Source of the DNA: JADJLQ01 sp038251405
GTDB lineage: Bacteria; Bacteroidota; Bacteroidia; Chitinophagales; Saprospiraceae
Direction of reading: 5' to 3'
Assembly: GCA_038251405.1 (NCBI GenBank)
Contig: JBBSBH010000013.1
Coordinates: forward strand, 1 to 64,000
Length of the DNA: 64,000 nt
The position numbers and the translations under genes are program-made. This document shows, piece after piece, positions 26,595 to 36,353 of the stretch; positions within the stretch are counted from its first letter, which is position 1, and each line of letters opens with the position of its first letter. Under the pieces are notes generated by a model. That model saw nothing but the letters and a program-made list of their open reading frames with translations. It was not told where the DNA came from and made no database searches.

Positions 26595-28091
26595 TCAAAG
26601 CTTACTATTACTTACAAAAGCAATTCTGCTTCCATCTGGAGACCAACTTGGGACATTAATGGTGCCCTGACCACCATAAACATAGCCTATTGTACGAGGG
26701 ATTCCACCGTTAACAGGCATGAGTTTTAGATACACTTTTTGATAAAATGGATGCTGTACAGGATCTATTTCTTTCGGGAAAGCAATAAATAGTATCCATT
26801 TACCATCTGGAGAAAAATGCGGAAACCAATCATTTGACTCACCATATGTCACTTGTTCCTGGCCACTTCCGTCGGGTTTCATGCGCCAGATTTTCATGGT
26901 ACCGGTTCGTACTGAATTGAAGTAGATCCAGCTTCCATCAGGACTCAATTCGGGACCATCATCCAAAGTACTTAAATGGGTTAGAGGAGTTTCTTTCCTG
27001 TTTTCAATATTTATTGACCAAATGTCATACTGACCACCACGAAGCCCAGTAAATATCAAATTTTTACCATCCAAGGACCAGCTGTGCAGATAGGAGTTTC
27101 CGGAATCCGGTGAAGTAATTTGTATAGGCTGGTCACTTCCTTCTACTGGCATAGTAAAAATGGTCGAAGTCCTTTTATCGCCCAAATGATTACTGATGGC
27201 CAGCTGACTTCCATCAAAGGAAAGTACATGATCATTATTATTATTTTTTGCTACTCCTGATTTGAGATCATTTATTTTTCCGTCTATAAGATTGTATTTG
27301 TAAAGTAATCCTGCACTGCTATTGTAAATAAGGCTTTTGCCATCTCTTGTCCAGTTAGGCGCCTGAATAGAATTGGAAACACTGTGGATTATTTTTCGAT
27401 GACCATTAGCAACTTCCATAATCTCCAGGTGTGATCCGATATAATCTCTATATGGCCTGTAATCGGGGTTTACGGGTATCACTATCCGCACATTACTTAA
27501 CACAGCAGTTTCCAACACATCTTCCATGTGGCTGCATATAAAAAGTCCTGCATATACTTCATCCTTCAGATCAAGTTCTTTGGAGACTGATTTATAGTCT
27601 TCTCCATCCGTAGCTGCTGAGAATGTAAATACATTTCCCTTTCTTGAAAATTCAATATTTGTAGGATGATAAACAGATAAAACTACTTGCGAAGTGATAG
27701 CAGTGTCCTGAGGGCGATATTGTAATGAACTGAGCACATCCCCATGTATGCAAGCGTCAGCATATTTGGAGTTAGCAGTTAGGTCATCCCTGGCTATAAT
27801 ACCCATTTTACGATGATCGGCAGCACCAGTCCCTACGAATCGAATGGTAGCACTAATAATGAAATCACCTTTGATTTTTTTCCAAAGGAAATGAAATTGA
27901 TCGGCTTTTGCCCACATATTTGCTCCAGCTCCGGTGATGGTATATGTTTGATCACCAGGATTATAAATAGCAGATCCTTTCATCCTGGGATTGCCTATAT
28001 CCTGGTGGTGATCAAATTGACCTATAGGACTCCATTGTGAAAATCCCATATAGAAACTTCCTAAAAACAACAGTATAAATATTTTTTTCAT
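26595..28091 (-). CDS. Exported TolB-like propeller protein with N-terminal DUF1349-like domain
   Basis: A 498-residue protein with a signal peptide ending GFSQ. Residues about 20-205 form a concanavalin-like domain (FLWKKIKGDFIISATIRFVG, KMGIIARDDL, VYAGLFICSH) as in DUF1349 proteins. Residues about 220-498 contain repeated PD40/TolB blades (PNWTRDGKSLIYNS, HSWSLDGKNLIFTG, PELSPDGSWIYFNS, PHFSPDGKWILFIA, PSWSPDGSRIAFVS). It is probably periplasmic or surface-exposed. A sugar- or protein-binding role is possible but not shown. Bacteroidota homologues are often loosely labelled 'TolB family' or 'biopolymer transporter'. Confidence 0.83.
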   Translation of the reverse strand: MKKIFILLFLGSFYMGFSQWSPIGQFDHHQDIGNPRMKGSAIYNPGDQTYTITGAGANMWAKADQFHFLWKKIKGDFIISATIRFVGTGAADHRKMGIIARDDLTANSKYADACIHGDVLSSLQYRPQDTAITSQVVLSVYHPTNIEFSRKGNVFTFSAATDGEDYKSVSKELDLKDEVYAGLFICSHMEDVLETAVLSNVRIVIPVNPDYRPYRDYIGSHLEIMEVANGHRKIIHSVSNSIQAPNWTRDGKSLIYNSSAGLLYKYNLIDGKINDLKSGVAKNNNNDHVLSFDGSQLAISNHLGDKRTSTIFTMPVEGSDQPIQITSPDSGNSYLHSWSLDGKNLIFTGLRGGQYDIWSINIENRKETPLTHLSTLDDGPELSPDGSWIYFNSVRTGTMKIWRMKPDGSGQEQVTYGESNDWFPHFSPDGKWILFIAFPKEIDPVQHPFYQKVYLKLMPVNGGIPRTIGYVYGGQGTINVPSWSPDGSRIAFVSNSKL

Positions 28092-28243
28092 AAATTATTC
28101 TCTAAATTAGTTGAATACCCGGAAAAGCTAATAAGGCAACATTCTGAATTAAGCAAACACCCTGTATAATTTGTTAATTTATTGAATTAAATTGATAAAA
28201 CGTAAAAGATGTTGAGCAATTGATGCGAATTTCAAAATTCATT

Positions 28244-29191
28244 TTACCTGCAAAACCTTGCAACATATTCATCAGCTAGTTTATAGCCCAGGCTCTGAGC
28301 CATTTTAAAATCCAGGCATGCTTCAGTACTCCGGCGCTGATTTACTTTAGTGACGGCTCTATTGAAAAAAGCTCTTTCGTGCTTTGCATTTAGCTTTATT
28401 ACTGTAGAGAAATCCTCTTCAGCTTTTGCATAATTTTTTTGATTAAACCAGGAAAGACCTCTGTCAAAAAAAGCATTGTACTTGCCAGGAGCTACTTGGA
28501 TAGCTGCATTAAAGTCTTCAATCGCACTGGTAAAATTTCTAAGCTTGTCTTTTACTTCGCCTCTACCCACTAAAGCATAGTATTGATTAGGGTTTAAAAA
28601 AATGGCGAAACCAAAATCATCATATGCTGATTTTAATTCTCTTTTTTTTAGGTAAGCATAGCCTCGACCTACCCAACCCTCCACAAAACTGGAATCATGG
28701 GATATAGCCTGGCCGAAATCATTTATTGCAGATACCAGGTCGCCGGACTCGTATTTTAATTTTGCCCTATAATACAATGCTTTCAGCGCTTCATCTGAAT
28801 TGATGATCAAATCAGTTTCAAATATGGATTCAGCATTGAAATTAGTATTGTCACCTCCTGAAGAAGGGAAGAGTGCAAGTAGTTTTTGTCTTTTTTCTAA
28901 GATGTCTGGATCACCCAGCAGATTTAGATTCTCTACTATTTTTTTGTACTGATTATAATCAATCAAGGCATTTCTAAAGTCACCCATTTCCACTTTAGCT
29001 TCAGCCCGAGTAGCATAGATATAATAAAGATTTGGATCCAGCTCTATGGCTTTATCATATGCATAAATGGCATTTTGAAAGTCCTTGGCTAATAGAAAAT
29101 CATTCCCCTTATTAAAATAGGTCAATGGATCCTCCTGGCATAAAACAGATACTGAAATGAAACAGGCGACAGTAATAAATAAGTATTTCAA
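28244..29191 (-). CDS. Exported tetratricopeptide repeat protein
   Basis: A 315-residue protein with a signal peptide (ending SVLCQ) and about seven TPR units. Examples are ..FNKGNDFLLAKDFQNAIYAYDKAIELDP at the start, KSAYDDFGFAIFLNPNQ, SAIEDFNAAIQVAPGK and KAEEDFSTVIKLNAKH. It would act as a protein-interaction scaffold in the periplasm. It is divergent from the large TPR/transglutaminase-like gene at 29366, with 174 bases between that hold a 16-bp palindrome, so the two could share regulation. Function is unknown. Confidence 0.85.
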   Translation of the reverse strand: MKYLFITVACFISVSVLCQEDPLTYFNKGNDFLLAKDFQNAIYAYDKAIELDPNLYYIYATRAEAKVEMGDFRNALIDYNQYKKIVENLNLLGDPDILEKRQKLLALFPSSGGDNTNFNAESIFETDLIINSDEALKALYYRAKLKYESGDLVSAINDFGQAISHDSSFVEGWVGRGYAYLKKRELKSAYDDFGFAIFLNPNQYYALVGRGEVKDKLRNFTSAIEDFNAAIQVAPGKYNAFFDRGLSWFNQKNYAKAEEDFSTVIKLNAKHERAFFNRAVTKVNQRRSTEACLDFKMAQSLGYKLADEYVARFCR

Positions 29192-29250
29192 CCCTTTTTA
29201 TTTTTAGATTAGTCATCAAAATTAAAACAAGTCTATGTAATTAACTTTTC

Positions 29251-29266
29251 TAACAAAATTTTGTTA
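29251..29266. promoter_or_regulatory. 16-bp perfect palindrome between divergent TPR genes
   Basis: TAACAAAATTTTGTTA is self-complementary and sits midway between the starts at 29191 (minus) and 29366 (plus). It could be an operator for a dimeric regulator. It is AT-rich, so chance is not excluded. Confidence 0.35.
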
Positions 29267-29322
29267 AGATCTTATTGACGGTAAACGGAACTAAAAAGTA
29301 ACAATTTAGCTTTTAATTTTAT

Positions 29323-29330
29323 TAACTTTG
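29323..29330 (+). promoter_or_regulatory. Candidate -7 box for the three-gene cyclase cassette
   Basis: TAACTTTG matches TAnnTTTG and lies 35 bases before the ATG at 29366. No good -33 TTG is seen at the usual distance. Confidence 0.35.
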
Positions 29331-29365
29331 ACTGAATCTAAATAAAATTCCATTTATTTTTAAGC

Positions 29366-32300
29366 ATGAAGGTATTTACCGTTTTTATTCTATTACTATT
29401 TTATACACTATTGGGGGCTAATCCGGTCAATTCTCCTATTAAGTTAAGTGTTAAATCCCAGTCGTCAATACATATTTATAAAGGGGCCACGAATGCTGCT
29501 AATGATTTCTTCTATATTCCTTTTGATAAAAGGAATATTATTTCAGGAATAGATATGAATGGAAATAAAATTTCGGAATTTAGAGTAGGTGGTGAGGCCA
29601 GTGATGTAGTTCTGGATGAAAATACGGTGTATGTCTTAGATGCTAAAGACAAATCTATTTTATCTTTTGACCTCAAGTCTGGCAGATTATTATTTAGCTA
29701 TAGTGGCAAGGGAGCTGATAAATTAAAAAAGCCTATAGGACTAGGGTTGTTAAGTAATGGCCAACAAGTAGTGTTAGATGCAAGCAAGAATAAATTATTT
29801 TATTTTGATTCAAAAGGTAATCTTCTGCAATCAATAACACTGAATGGTATAGTGGATCCCGTCAATTTTCAGATAGATGGGAATGACAATCTATATGTTT
29901 TTGACGAAAAATTGGACGCTATAGTCAAATTTTCATCAGATGGGAAGCCATTGGATAATGGCAGATTGTATGTGGACGCAATCAGATTAGATGACAAAAA
30001 AGGTAAGATAGATGGATTCCTTATGGACCCACTGGGATATCTTTGGGTAGTAAATACTTCAATGAAGGAGGTCCAGACATTTTCATGGAATGAAAGACCC
30101 ATCATGATATATAGCGCATCAGCAAAAGATGGATTACAAGTAGATAAATTAGAAGCTATAAGTCTAAATCCTTCAAATTACGAATTACAGGTACTTGCAG
30201 ATAAAAAACTAAAGTCATTTGATATCAATATTCCGGTTGAGACGCCGCCCAATCTATTTGGCTTTGATATTGATGGCGAAAAATTAATTGTAGCATTTAA
30301 AAAGGATTTGCCAAATGCAAGCCATTTTGGTCTGGTAACGGAAGATATTCAAGGCAATGACTCATTAGCCTTTCTATCTAATGGAAAACCTTTTGAGATT
30401 ATTGAACATAATATAAAAGGTGATCATGCCAGGCGTTACAAACTTATAGCAATGAATCCCTCAACCAAAAGTCAGGCTACTTCAGGGTTTGATAATTTTT
30501 TTGGCCAGGGAAATACGCTTAAAAAACTGAATCGTCCTGCAGAAGCTTTTGCTGCCTATCAAAATGCTTTACGATATATGGGAAGGCCTGTGAAAATGGT
30601 GCAGTATGTTTCCATTTCTATGATAGATTTGGGCAAAGACCTGATAGCCAGTAATGTTGATATGATTAAAGGCTTGAATGTACTCAAGACTGCGTACAAT
30701 CTTAATCCGCGCGAACCGGTCATTCAAAAAGGCCTGGCACAGGGATTTAACAGTCTTTTTTGGCGCCTGGCAGCCCAGGAAAGTTATCAGGCTATTATAG
30801 ATGAATCAGGCAAGGTAGTATCCCAGACATTCCTAAAACCTTATATACTCCAGAACATTGACTCTATTGCCACTGTACTTGAAAAACTTAATACTATTTC
30901 TGCTCTTACCAATGCGCGTATGCTAAGAGCTTCCATGGTGGAATGGGCTCCCGAACAAACTTCAGTATGGAAAGGGGTATATCAATTAGATATGAATCTA
31001 TATAATCTTAAGCTAAAAAGTGACGCACCGGATTATGAATTACAGGCTCTTACCGGGGAAGGAGAACGGCATATCTTGAAAGCAATTGACTTATTGCAGA
31101 AAAGTAATAAACCATTTATTCCAGAATACCTTCTGTATTTGCAAACATTAGAATTTGGTAAAAAATATGCCGATCTCGAGAAATATTCACGTGCGGCACT
31201 GGAATCTTTTTCAAATAGATTAGATGCTAATCAATCTTTGCAAATAAAAGAATTTCAGGCTATAGGTCTCATGGGTATGGAAAAATATGATGAATCCTTA
31301 AAGGCCTATCAATACTTATTATCTCAAAAGCCAAATGAAAATAAATGGAAGCTCAAGTTAGCTGATGTGCTGTATGCCAATAATAATTCGGCTGAGGCAC
31401 TATCATTGTACAAACAACTGCTGCTAAATGAACGAGAAAATCCGGATTATCTGGCCAAAATAGGATTGACAGAACTAGCTGTCGGCAATTCCGGTGAGGC
31501 AAGTATTCAATTGGAAAAAGCTATTAAGCTAGACCCTACAAATAAATCCTTCCTGGGCCCATTAGGAGAAGCATATGAAGCCACAGGCAATAACGTAAAA
31601 GCAATAGATCACTATAAACTGGCGGTTAATTTCTTTACTCAAGCCATGAAAAACAGTGGTTCGATGAGCTATAAGCAATCAGCTGAAAAGTTGTACAAAT
31701 ACCAGGAGAAGTTAGCAAATTTATATGCTCGGGTCAACCAATTTGATGATGCCGCAGAGATATACAAAAAGCTTACTTCAATTTTTCCCTCGAATGCTTC
31801 ATATTGGTATGGTTTAGGCCAATCAGTTTTGTCAAAAGGTTTTGTATATGATGCAGTAAATGCATTTGAAAAAGCGCAAAGCTTTAGTCCGTCCAACTCT
31901 GAATATCAAAATGCACTTTCATCAAGTATCGAACTCCGATCAAAGGTATCTAAAAATGAAGATCCACTTTCAATTGCCGAGCTTAGATTAGTAGACATTT
32001 ATCCATCACTTTATGTAAACTATGGAGAGGTTTCATTACTTCCTGTAGGAAATATTACGCTTACCAATAATACCCAATTACCCATAAGATATAGTCAGAT
32101 TTCGTTGGAAATTCCTGAAATCATGAAGGAAGCTACTATTCAATCCGGAGGGGTAGTTACAGCTTTTTCAAACAATACCATTAATCTAGCTGCTATTTTC
32201 TCTTCCAACATTCTAAACTATAAGCAAGGTCAAAAACTCCAGGCAAAGGTTACTATAAGCTATAATTATAATGGAAGCACCAGAACTGGGTCCATGACCA

Positions 32301-33430
32301 GGCCAGTCAATATTAATGGTCGAAATAATATCAATTGGGCTGATAAGCGAAGAATTGCATCATTTATTAATATTGGCCCCGGGCCAGTAGCTGATTATGC
32401 ATCAGCCAGTAATAAATTATTCGAGAATGTAACCAAAGTGCAATTACCTGACAATCTTGCCAAGGCAATGCAATTGTACTCCATGTTACACCTTGAAAAA
32501 TTGAATTATATCCCAGACCCAGACCTGAGTTACTCCTCGGTATCCTCTAATACTAATCTGATAGATTTTATACAATATCCGGGTGAAACCATGCAAAGGA
32601 AAGGTGGCGACTGCGATGATTTGGTGAGCCTCTACTCTTCTGTAATGGAAAATGCAGGTATTTCAACAGCATTCATAGATGTTCCTGGTCATATTTTCCT
32701 GGCATTTGATCTGAATATACACCCTGCCGATATTGATCTCTTAGGATTTAGTGCCCGCGATCTTATAGTAAGCCAGGGCAAAGTTTGGGTTCCCGTGGAA
32801 ACCACCTTATTAGGTACAAATAGTTTTAGTGATGCATGGCAATCAGCCGCTAAACGATACAATTTGGAAATAAATAAAGGAAACTATCCTGATTTGGTAC
32901 CAATGGCTGATGCCAGAAAAGCCTACAGGCCTTCTCAGTACAACCCAACAAACGATATTTATTCTACCTATAAGCCAGCAGAAGTGATCAAAGATTTTCA
33001 GGCAGAATCATATAAAGTGTTTGCCAAACTCAATGAGGGCAGCCTTACTACTTTAAAGAATCAATTTCTGTATGAACCTTATAACGTTTTCATCAAAAAT
33101 AAATATGCCGTGGTGCTTGCCCAGGCCGGAAGAACCTCAGAAGCAAAACAGATTTTGAAGGATGCCATGTCGTTCGCTCCTTCTAATGCTTCTATTCTTA
33201 ACAATTTAGGAAATATAGCCGTCCAGGAAGGTAATTTGCAAGAAGCTGTGAATTTATACGAAAAAAGCTATAGCTTTGACAATTCTGACTTTCAAACTGC
33301 CATGAACTTGGTGAAAGTAAGTATTAACCTAAATGACAAAATTGCCGCAAAAAAATGGTTGGACATTACTAGTTCACTTGACAGTAGATTTACAGAATAC
33401 TTTAATAAATTAATAAATCAAATCAAATAG
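29366..33430 (+). CDS. Large exported propeller-TPR-transglutaminase-like protein
   Basis: A 1354-residue protein with a signal peptide (ending LGANP). Residues about 30-290 resemble NHL/six-blade propeller repeats (DENTVYVLDAKDKSILSFD, SKNKLFYFDSKGNLLQ, DGNDNLYVFDEKLDAIVKF). Residues about 370-860 carry many TPR units. A transglutaminase-like domain at about 990-1160 has a candidate Cys-His-acid triad: Cys1083 (GGDCDDL), His1109 (PGHIFLAFD) and Glu1145 (WVPVETT, where most relatives have Asp). More TPRs close the protein. It is 2 nt from the FecR gene, so it is probably the first gene of a signalling operon. Role and substrate are unknown. Confidence 0.8.
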   Translation: MKVFTVFILLLFYTLLGANPVNSPIKLSVKSQSSIHIYKGATNAANDFFYIPFDKRNIISGIDMNGNKISEFRVGGEASDVVLDENTVYVLDAKDKSILSFDLKSGRLLFSYSGKGADKLKKPIGLGLLSNGQQVVLDASKNKLFYFDSKGNLLQSITLNGIVDPVNFQIDGNDNLYVFDEKLDAIVKFSSDGKPLDNGRLYVDAIRLDDKKGKIDGFLMDPLGYLWVVNTSMKEVQTFSWNERPIMIYSASAKDGLQVDKLEAISLNPSNYELQVLADKKLKSFDINIPVETPPNLFGFDIDGEKLIVAFKKDLPNASHFGLVTEDIQGNDSLAFLSNGKPFEIIEHNIKGDHARRYKLIAMNPSTKSQATSGFDNFFGQGNTLKKLNRPAEAFAAYQNALRYMGRPVKMVQYVSISMIDLGKDLIASNVDMIKGLNVLKTAYNLNPREPVIQKGLAQGFNSLFWRLAAQESYQAIIDESGKVVSQTFLKPYILQNIDSIATVLEKLNTISALTNARMLRASMVEWAPEQTSVWKGVYQLDMNLYNLKLKSDAPDYELQALTGEGERHILKAIDLLQKSNKPFIPEYLLYLQTLEFGKKYADLEKYSRAALESFSNRLDANQSLQIKEFQAIGLMGMEKYDESLKAYQYLLSQKPNENKWKLKLADVLYANNNSAEALSLYKQLLLNERENPDYLAKIGLTELAVGNSGEASIQLEKAIKLDPTNKSFLGPLGEAYEATGNNVKAIDHYKLAVNFFTQAMKNSGSMSYKQSAEKLYKYQEKLANLYARVNQFDDAAEIYKKLTSIFPSNASYWYGLGQSVLSKGFVYDAVNAFEKAQSFSPSNSEYQNALSSSIELRSKVSKNEDPLSIAELRLVDIYPSLYVNYGEVSLLPVGNITLTNNTQLPIRYSQISLEIPEIMKEATIQSGGVVTAFSNNTINLAAIFSSNILNYKQGQKLQAKVTISYNYNGSTRTGSMTRPVNINGRNNINWADKRRIASFINIGPGPVADYASASNKLFENVTKVQLPDNLAKAMQLYSMLHLEKLNYIPDPDLSYSSVSSNTNLIDFIQYPGETMQRKGGDCDDLVSLYSSVMENAGISTAFIDVPGHIFLAFDLNIHPADIDLLGFSARDLIVSQGKVWVPVETTLLGTNSFSDAWQSAAKRYNLEINKGNYPDLVPMADARKAYRPSQYNPTNDIYSTYKPAEVIKDFQAESYKVFAKLNEGSLTTLKNQFLYEPYNVFIKNKYAVVLAQAGRTSEAKQILKDAMSFAPSNASILNNLGNIAVQEGNLQEAVNLYEKSYSFDNSDFQTAMNLVKVSINLNDKIAAKKWLDITSSLDSRFTEYFNKLINQIK

Positions 33431-33432
33431 TA

Positions 33433-34149
33433 ATGAAAATCAAATATCTATTTATCATTTTTGCCGCTAGTTTTGGATACTCGATGAGTACTGCAGCTCA
33501 ATCAAATGTACAGTTAGGTAAAGTGACTTACATGGAAGGCAATTCGCAATTGGTGGCAGGGGCTACTACGATTGCTGTGAAAATAAATACTATCGTGTAT
33601 GGTAATCAACAAATAAAAACAGCTCCGAAATCTATAGTAGAAATTCAATGGTCAAATGGGGCGAAGACTACTGTGGAACCTTCCAGCGTCTATAATGTGC
33701 AAGATCTTTTCAGCCAAAGTTCAGGTCAGGCATTGGCTCAGAGTGAGGGCGTTTTTTCTGGATTTAAGAAAATATTCAGAGAAGCAAGTGAGTCTAAAAG
33801 ATCCGAAGTAGGTGGTATTAGAAGAGCAAAAGGTGATGTAGACTCTATCACTTCACCTGATAAATTATATTGGAAAGAGGATAAGGAAATTACTTTTGAA
33901 GAAGCTTCTACTTTTTATGAAAGAGGCGACTATGTAAAAGCAGTATGGGCATTTAAAACATTTTTAGACCAAAAACCAATGAACGAAATGGCGAAGTACG
34001 CTATGTTTGCATTGGGGCATTCTTATTTAAAAATAAACAACCAGACTAAAGCAAAAGAGTTATTTGAGCTGTTTATTTCTAAATACAGTAATGACGATTT
34101 ACGCTCACAAGCAGAGAGTGTTTTGGCTAAATTTGTAGCTGCCAATTGA
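33433..34149 (+). CDS. Exported FecR-like domain protein with C-terminal TPR
   Basis: A 238-residue protein with a signal peptide ending STAAQ. Residues about 25-95 have the FecR-type beta pattern (LGKVTYMEGNSQLV, NTIVYGNQQIKT, SIVEIQWSNGAKTTVEPSS). A linker rich in Ser/Arg/Lys follows, then TPR helices from about 150 to 235 (FYERGDYVKAVWAFKTFLDQKP). No transmembrane helix or anti-sigma domain is present, unlike true FecR. It starts 2 nt after the upstream gene, and its stop overlaps the TTG start of the CHASE2 cyclase by 4 nt, implying translational coupling. Confidence 0.82.
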   Translation: MKIKYLFIIFAASFGYSMSTAAQSNVQLGKVTYMEGNSQLVAGATTIAVKINTIVYGNQQIKTAPKSIVEIQWSNGAKTTVEPSSVYNVQDLFSQSSGQALAQSEGVFSGFKKIFREASESKRSEVGGIRRAKGDVDSITSPDKLYWKEDKEITFEEASTFYERGDYVKAVWAFKTFLDQKPMNEMAKYAMFALGHSYLKINNQTKAKELFELFISKYSNDDLRSQAESVLAKFVAAN

Positions 34150-36353
34150 ATAAGAAACGAAAAGAATTCCTTTTAAGATCCGCCGTTTTAGCTCTAATCA
34201 GTTTAGGGCTTACTTTATCGCTAAAGTTTGTAAGTGATCATCTGCCTAGTAATCCACTTAAACGGATTGAAAATTCAGCATATGATCTTGCTTTTAACTA
34301 CAGAGAGTATAATAAACAACTCAATTTTCTCAAGCCTGAAGATGTAATCATAGTTGATATAGATGATGAAAGCATTAGTGAGTTGGGTAGGGTTCATTCC
34401 TGGCCCAGACTATATGATGCAAGAGTAATAAACTATATCTCCAGTGGAGAGCCCTTGGTGATTGGAATGGACTTTTTATATACCGAACCGGATACGCTTC
34501 CTTCAATTTATAATGAAATTCTAAAATCAAAGGGATTAGACAAAACAAATCAGGTATTGACTTATCTGAGCACAGATGATTCTCTTGCAGCAGCTATTCA
34601 AAATGCCAGGGTTGTTTACCTTAGCATGTTTCGGGACAATTTTGACCCTGGAGAAAAAAAATTGTACGATGACCTAAGATATATTGATCTAAAAAACAGT
34701 GGATCTATAGATTTTCCACATACTGCCAAAATGGTTTTACCCATCAAAAAGTTGAGACAATATGCTTTAGGTGTAGGAGATATCTATATGCCTAGCGATA
34801 ATGATGGTATGCTAAGAAACTATCAACTATTGCAGACTGTAGATACTACTGATGAACAAGTATTAAAAATGATCGCCGCGTTTCCGTTTTATATGTGGGC
34901 AGACCTTATTGGGGCTGATTTGGGTAAAGCTAATTTGGATGATAGAAGACTAAATATATTGGACAGTCTTCATGTTCCATTAAATAGTAAAGGAGCATTT
35001 AGAATTAATTGGTTAGGATCAAAACAAAAATTCAGGTACATATCTTATTACAAAATATTGCAAAAGACAATCCCTTCTGAATTCTTTAAGGACAAGGTTG
35101 TTTTTCTAGGTACCAGTGCAACGGGTATGGAAGACTTAAAGAGTGTACCCAGCAGTGATACCAGAATGCCCGGAGTGGAAGTTCATGCTACAGGATTTAT
35201 AGATCTTGCCAATCAGGCCTTTGTAAGAGAAATAGGGTTAGTCCAGTTTTTACCCATTCTTATTTTCTTCATTTTATTAGCTACTTTCATCATTAATTAT
35301 GTAAAACCGCTATATGCATTATTAGCATTGGTAGGTTTGATGCTCCTGGAGTTCATCGCAGTCTTTCCATTATTTAATGGGTTATACACCATGTTTCCTT
35401 TGATGCCTTTACTTTTAGGTACACTGATCAGTGGGATGGTATCTATTACCTATGATTATTTTACAGAGCAAAAACAAAAGAAGCAACTTAAGAATGCATT
35501 TGGTACATATGTTTCTTCTACAGTAGTCAATAAAATCATTGACGACCCAAAGAGTTTAATGTTGGGTGGTACTAAAAAGGTATTATCTGTATTGTTCTCT
35601 GATATCAGAGGATTTACCAAGTATTCCGAGCGAATGGATCCACAACTAGTGGTTGCCATTATTAATAAATACCTTTCTACCATGTCAGAGCCTGTGCTCA
35701 ATCATGAAGGTACTATTGATAAATTTATCGGGGATGCCATATTTGCGATTTTCGGAGCCCCTCTTGACAATTCTGATCACGCTACAGAAGCTTGCGAGGT
35801 AGCCCTTGAAATGATCCTAAAACTAAAAGATGTAAACGATTACCTTGTTGGTGAAGGATATGGCCCTCTTAAGATAGGGATCGGAGTAAATACCGGCGAA
35901 ATGACTATTGGCAATATTGGGTCAACTAAAAGATTTGATTACACGGCGATTGGGGATTCAGTAAATTTAGGATCCAGGATAGAAGGTCTAACGAAACATT
36001 TTAATGTAAATATTCTTGTGTCTGAATTCACCTGGGCTTCGTGTCAGCATGAAAAGTTTTTGTTCAGGGCATTACCTTCGACCAGAGTACAGGGAAAGGA
36101 AATTACTGTAGGTATATATGAATTGATGGACTATGCCAACAACAGGGCATATCACGAGCCTGACATTTCACTTTGGGAAGATGCCCATGCTGCTTTCATG
36201 CATAATAATCTTATCAAAGCACTTGAATTATTTCAAGATTATTATCAGAAACACCCAAAAGATGTATCCGCAAGCATCTATATTGAAAAATGTATTCAAT
36301 ACTCAGATCATCCGGACGAGTTCAGCAATAGTATAGATATGGACAAAAAGTAA
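34146..36353 (+). CDS. CHASE2-domain adenylate cyclase (class III)
   Basis: A 735-residue membrane cyclase. One helix lies at about 11-28. An extracytoplasmic CHASE2 sensor (about 40-360; DVIIVDIDDESISELGR, VIGMDFLYTEPD) is followed by three helices (about 364-433) and a cytosolic cyclase domain (about 475-640). Metal-binding Asp486 (LFSDIRGF) and Asp530 (KFIGD), adenine-selecting Lys526 and Thr600, and Asn607/Arg611 are all present, so ATP is the expected substrate. A short TPR-like tail follows. It starts at TTG 34146 overlapping the FecR gene, and its last 22 codons lie in a tandem duplication. Confidence 0.9.
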   Translation: MNKKRKEFLLRSAVLALISLGLTLSLKFVSDHLPSNPLKRIENSAYDLAFNYREYNKQLNFLKPEDVIIVDIDDESISELGRVHSWPRLYDARVINYISSGEPLVIGMDFLYTEPDTLPSIYNEILKSKGLDKTNQVLTYLSTDDSLAAAIQNARVVYLSMFRDNFDPGEKKLYDDLRYIDLKNSGSIDFPHTAKMVLPIKKLRQYALGVGDIYMPSDNDGMLRNYQLLQTVDTTDEQVLKMIAAFPFYMWADLIGADLGKANLDDRRLNILDSLHVPLNSKGAFRINWLGSKQKFRYISYYKILQKTIPSEFFKDKVVFLGTSATGMEDLKSVPSSDTRMPGVEVHATGFIDLANQAFVREIGLVQFLPILIFFILLATFIINYVKPLYALLALVGLMLLEFIAVFPLFNGLYTMFPLMPLLLGTLISGMVSITYDYFTEQKQKKQLKNAFGTYVSSTVVNKIIDDPKSLMLGGTKKVLSVLFSDIRGFTKYSERMDPQLVVAIINKYLSTMSEPVLNHEGTIDKFIGDAIFAIFGAPLDNSDHATEACEVALEMILKLKDVNDYLVGEGYGPLKIGIGVNTGEMTIGNIGSTKRFDYTAIGDSVNLGSRIEGLTKHFNVNILVSEFTWASCQHEKFLFRALPSTRVQGKEITVGIYELMDYANNRAYHEPDISLWEDAHAAFMHNNLIKALELFQDYYQKHPKDVSASIYIEKCIQYSDHPDEFSNSIDMDKK

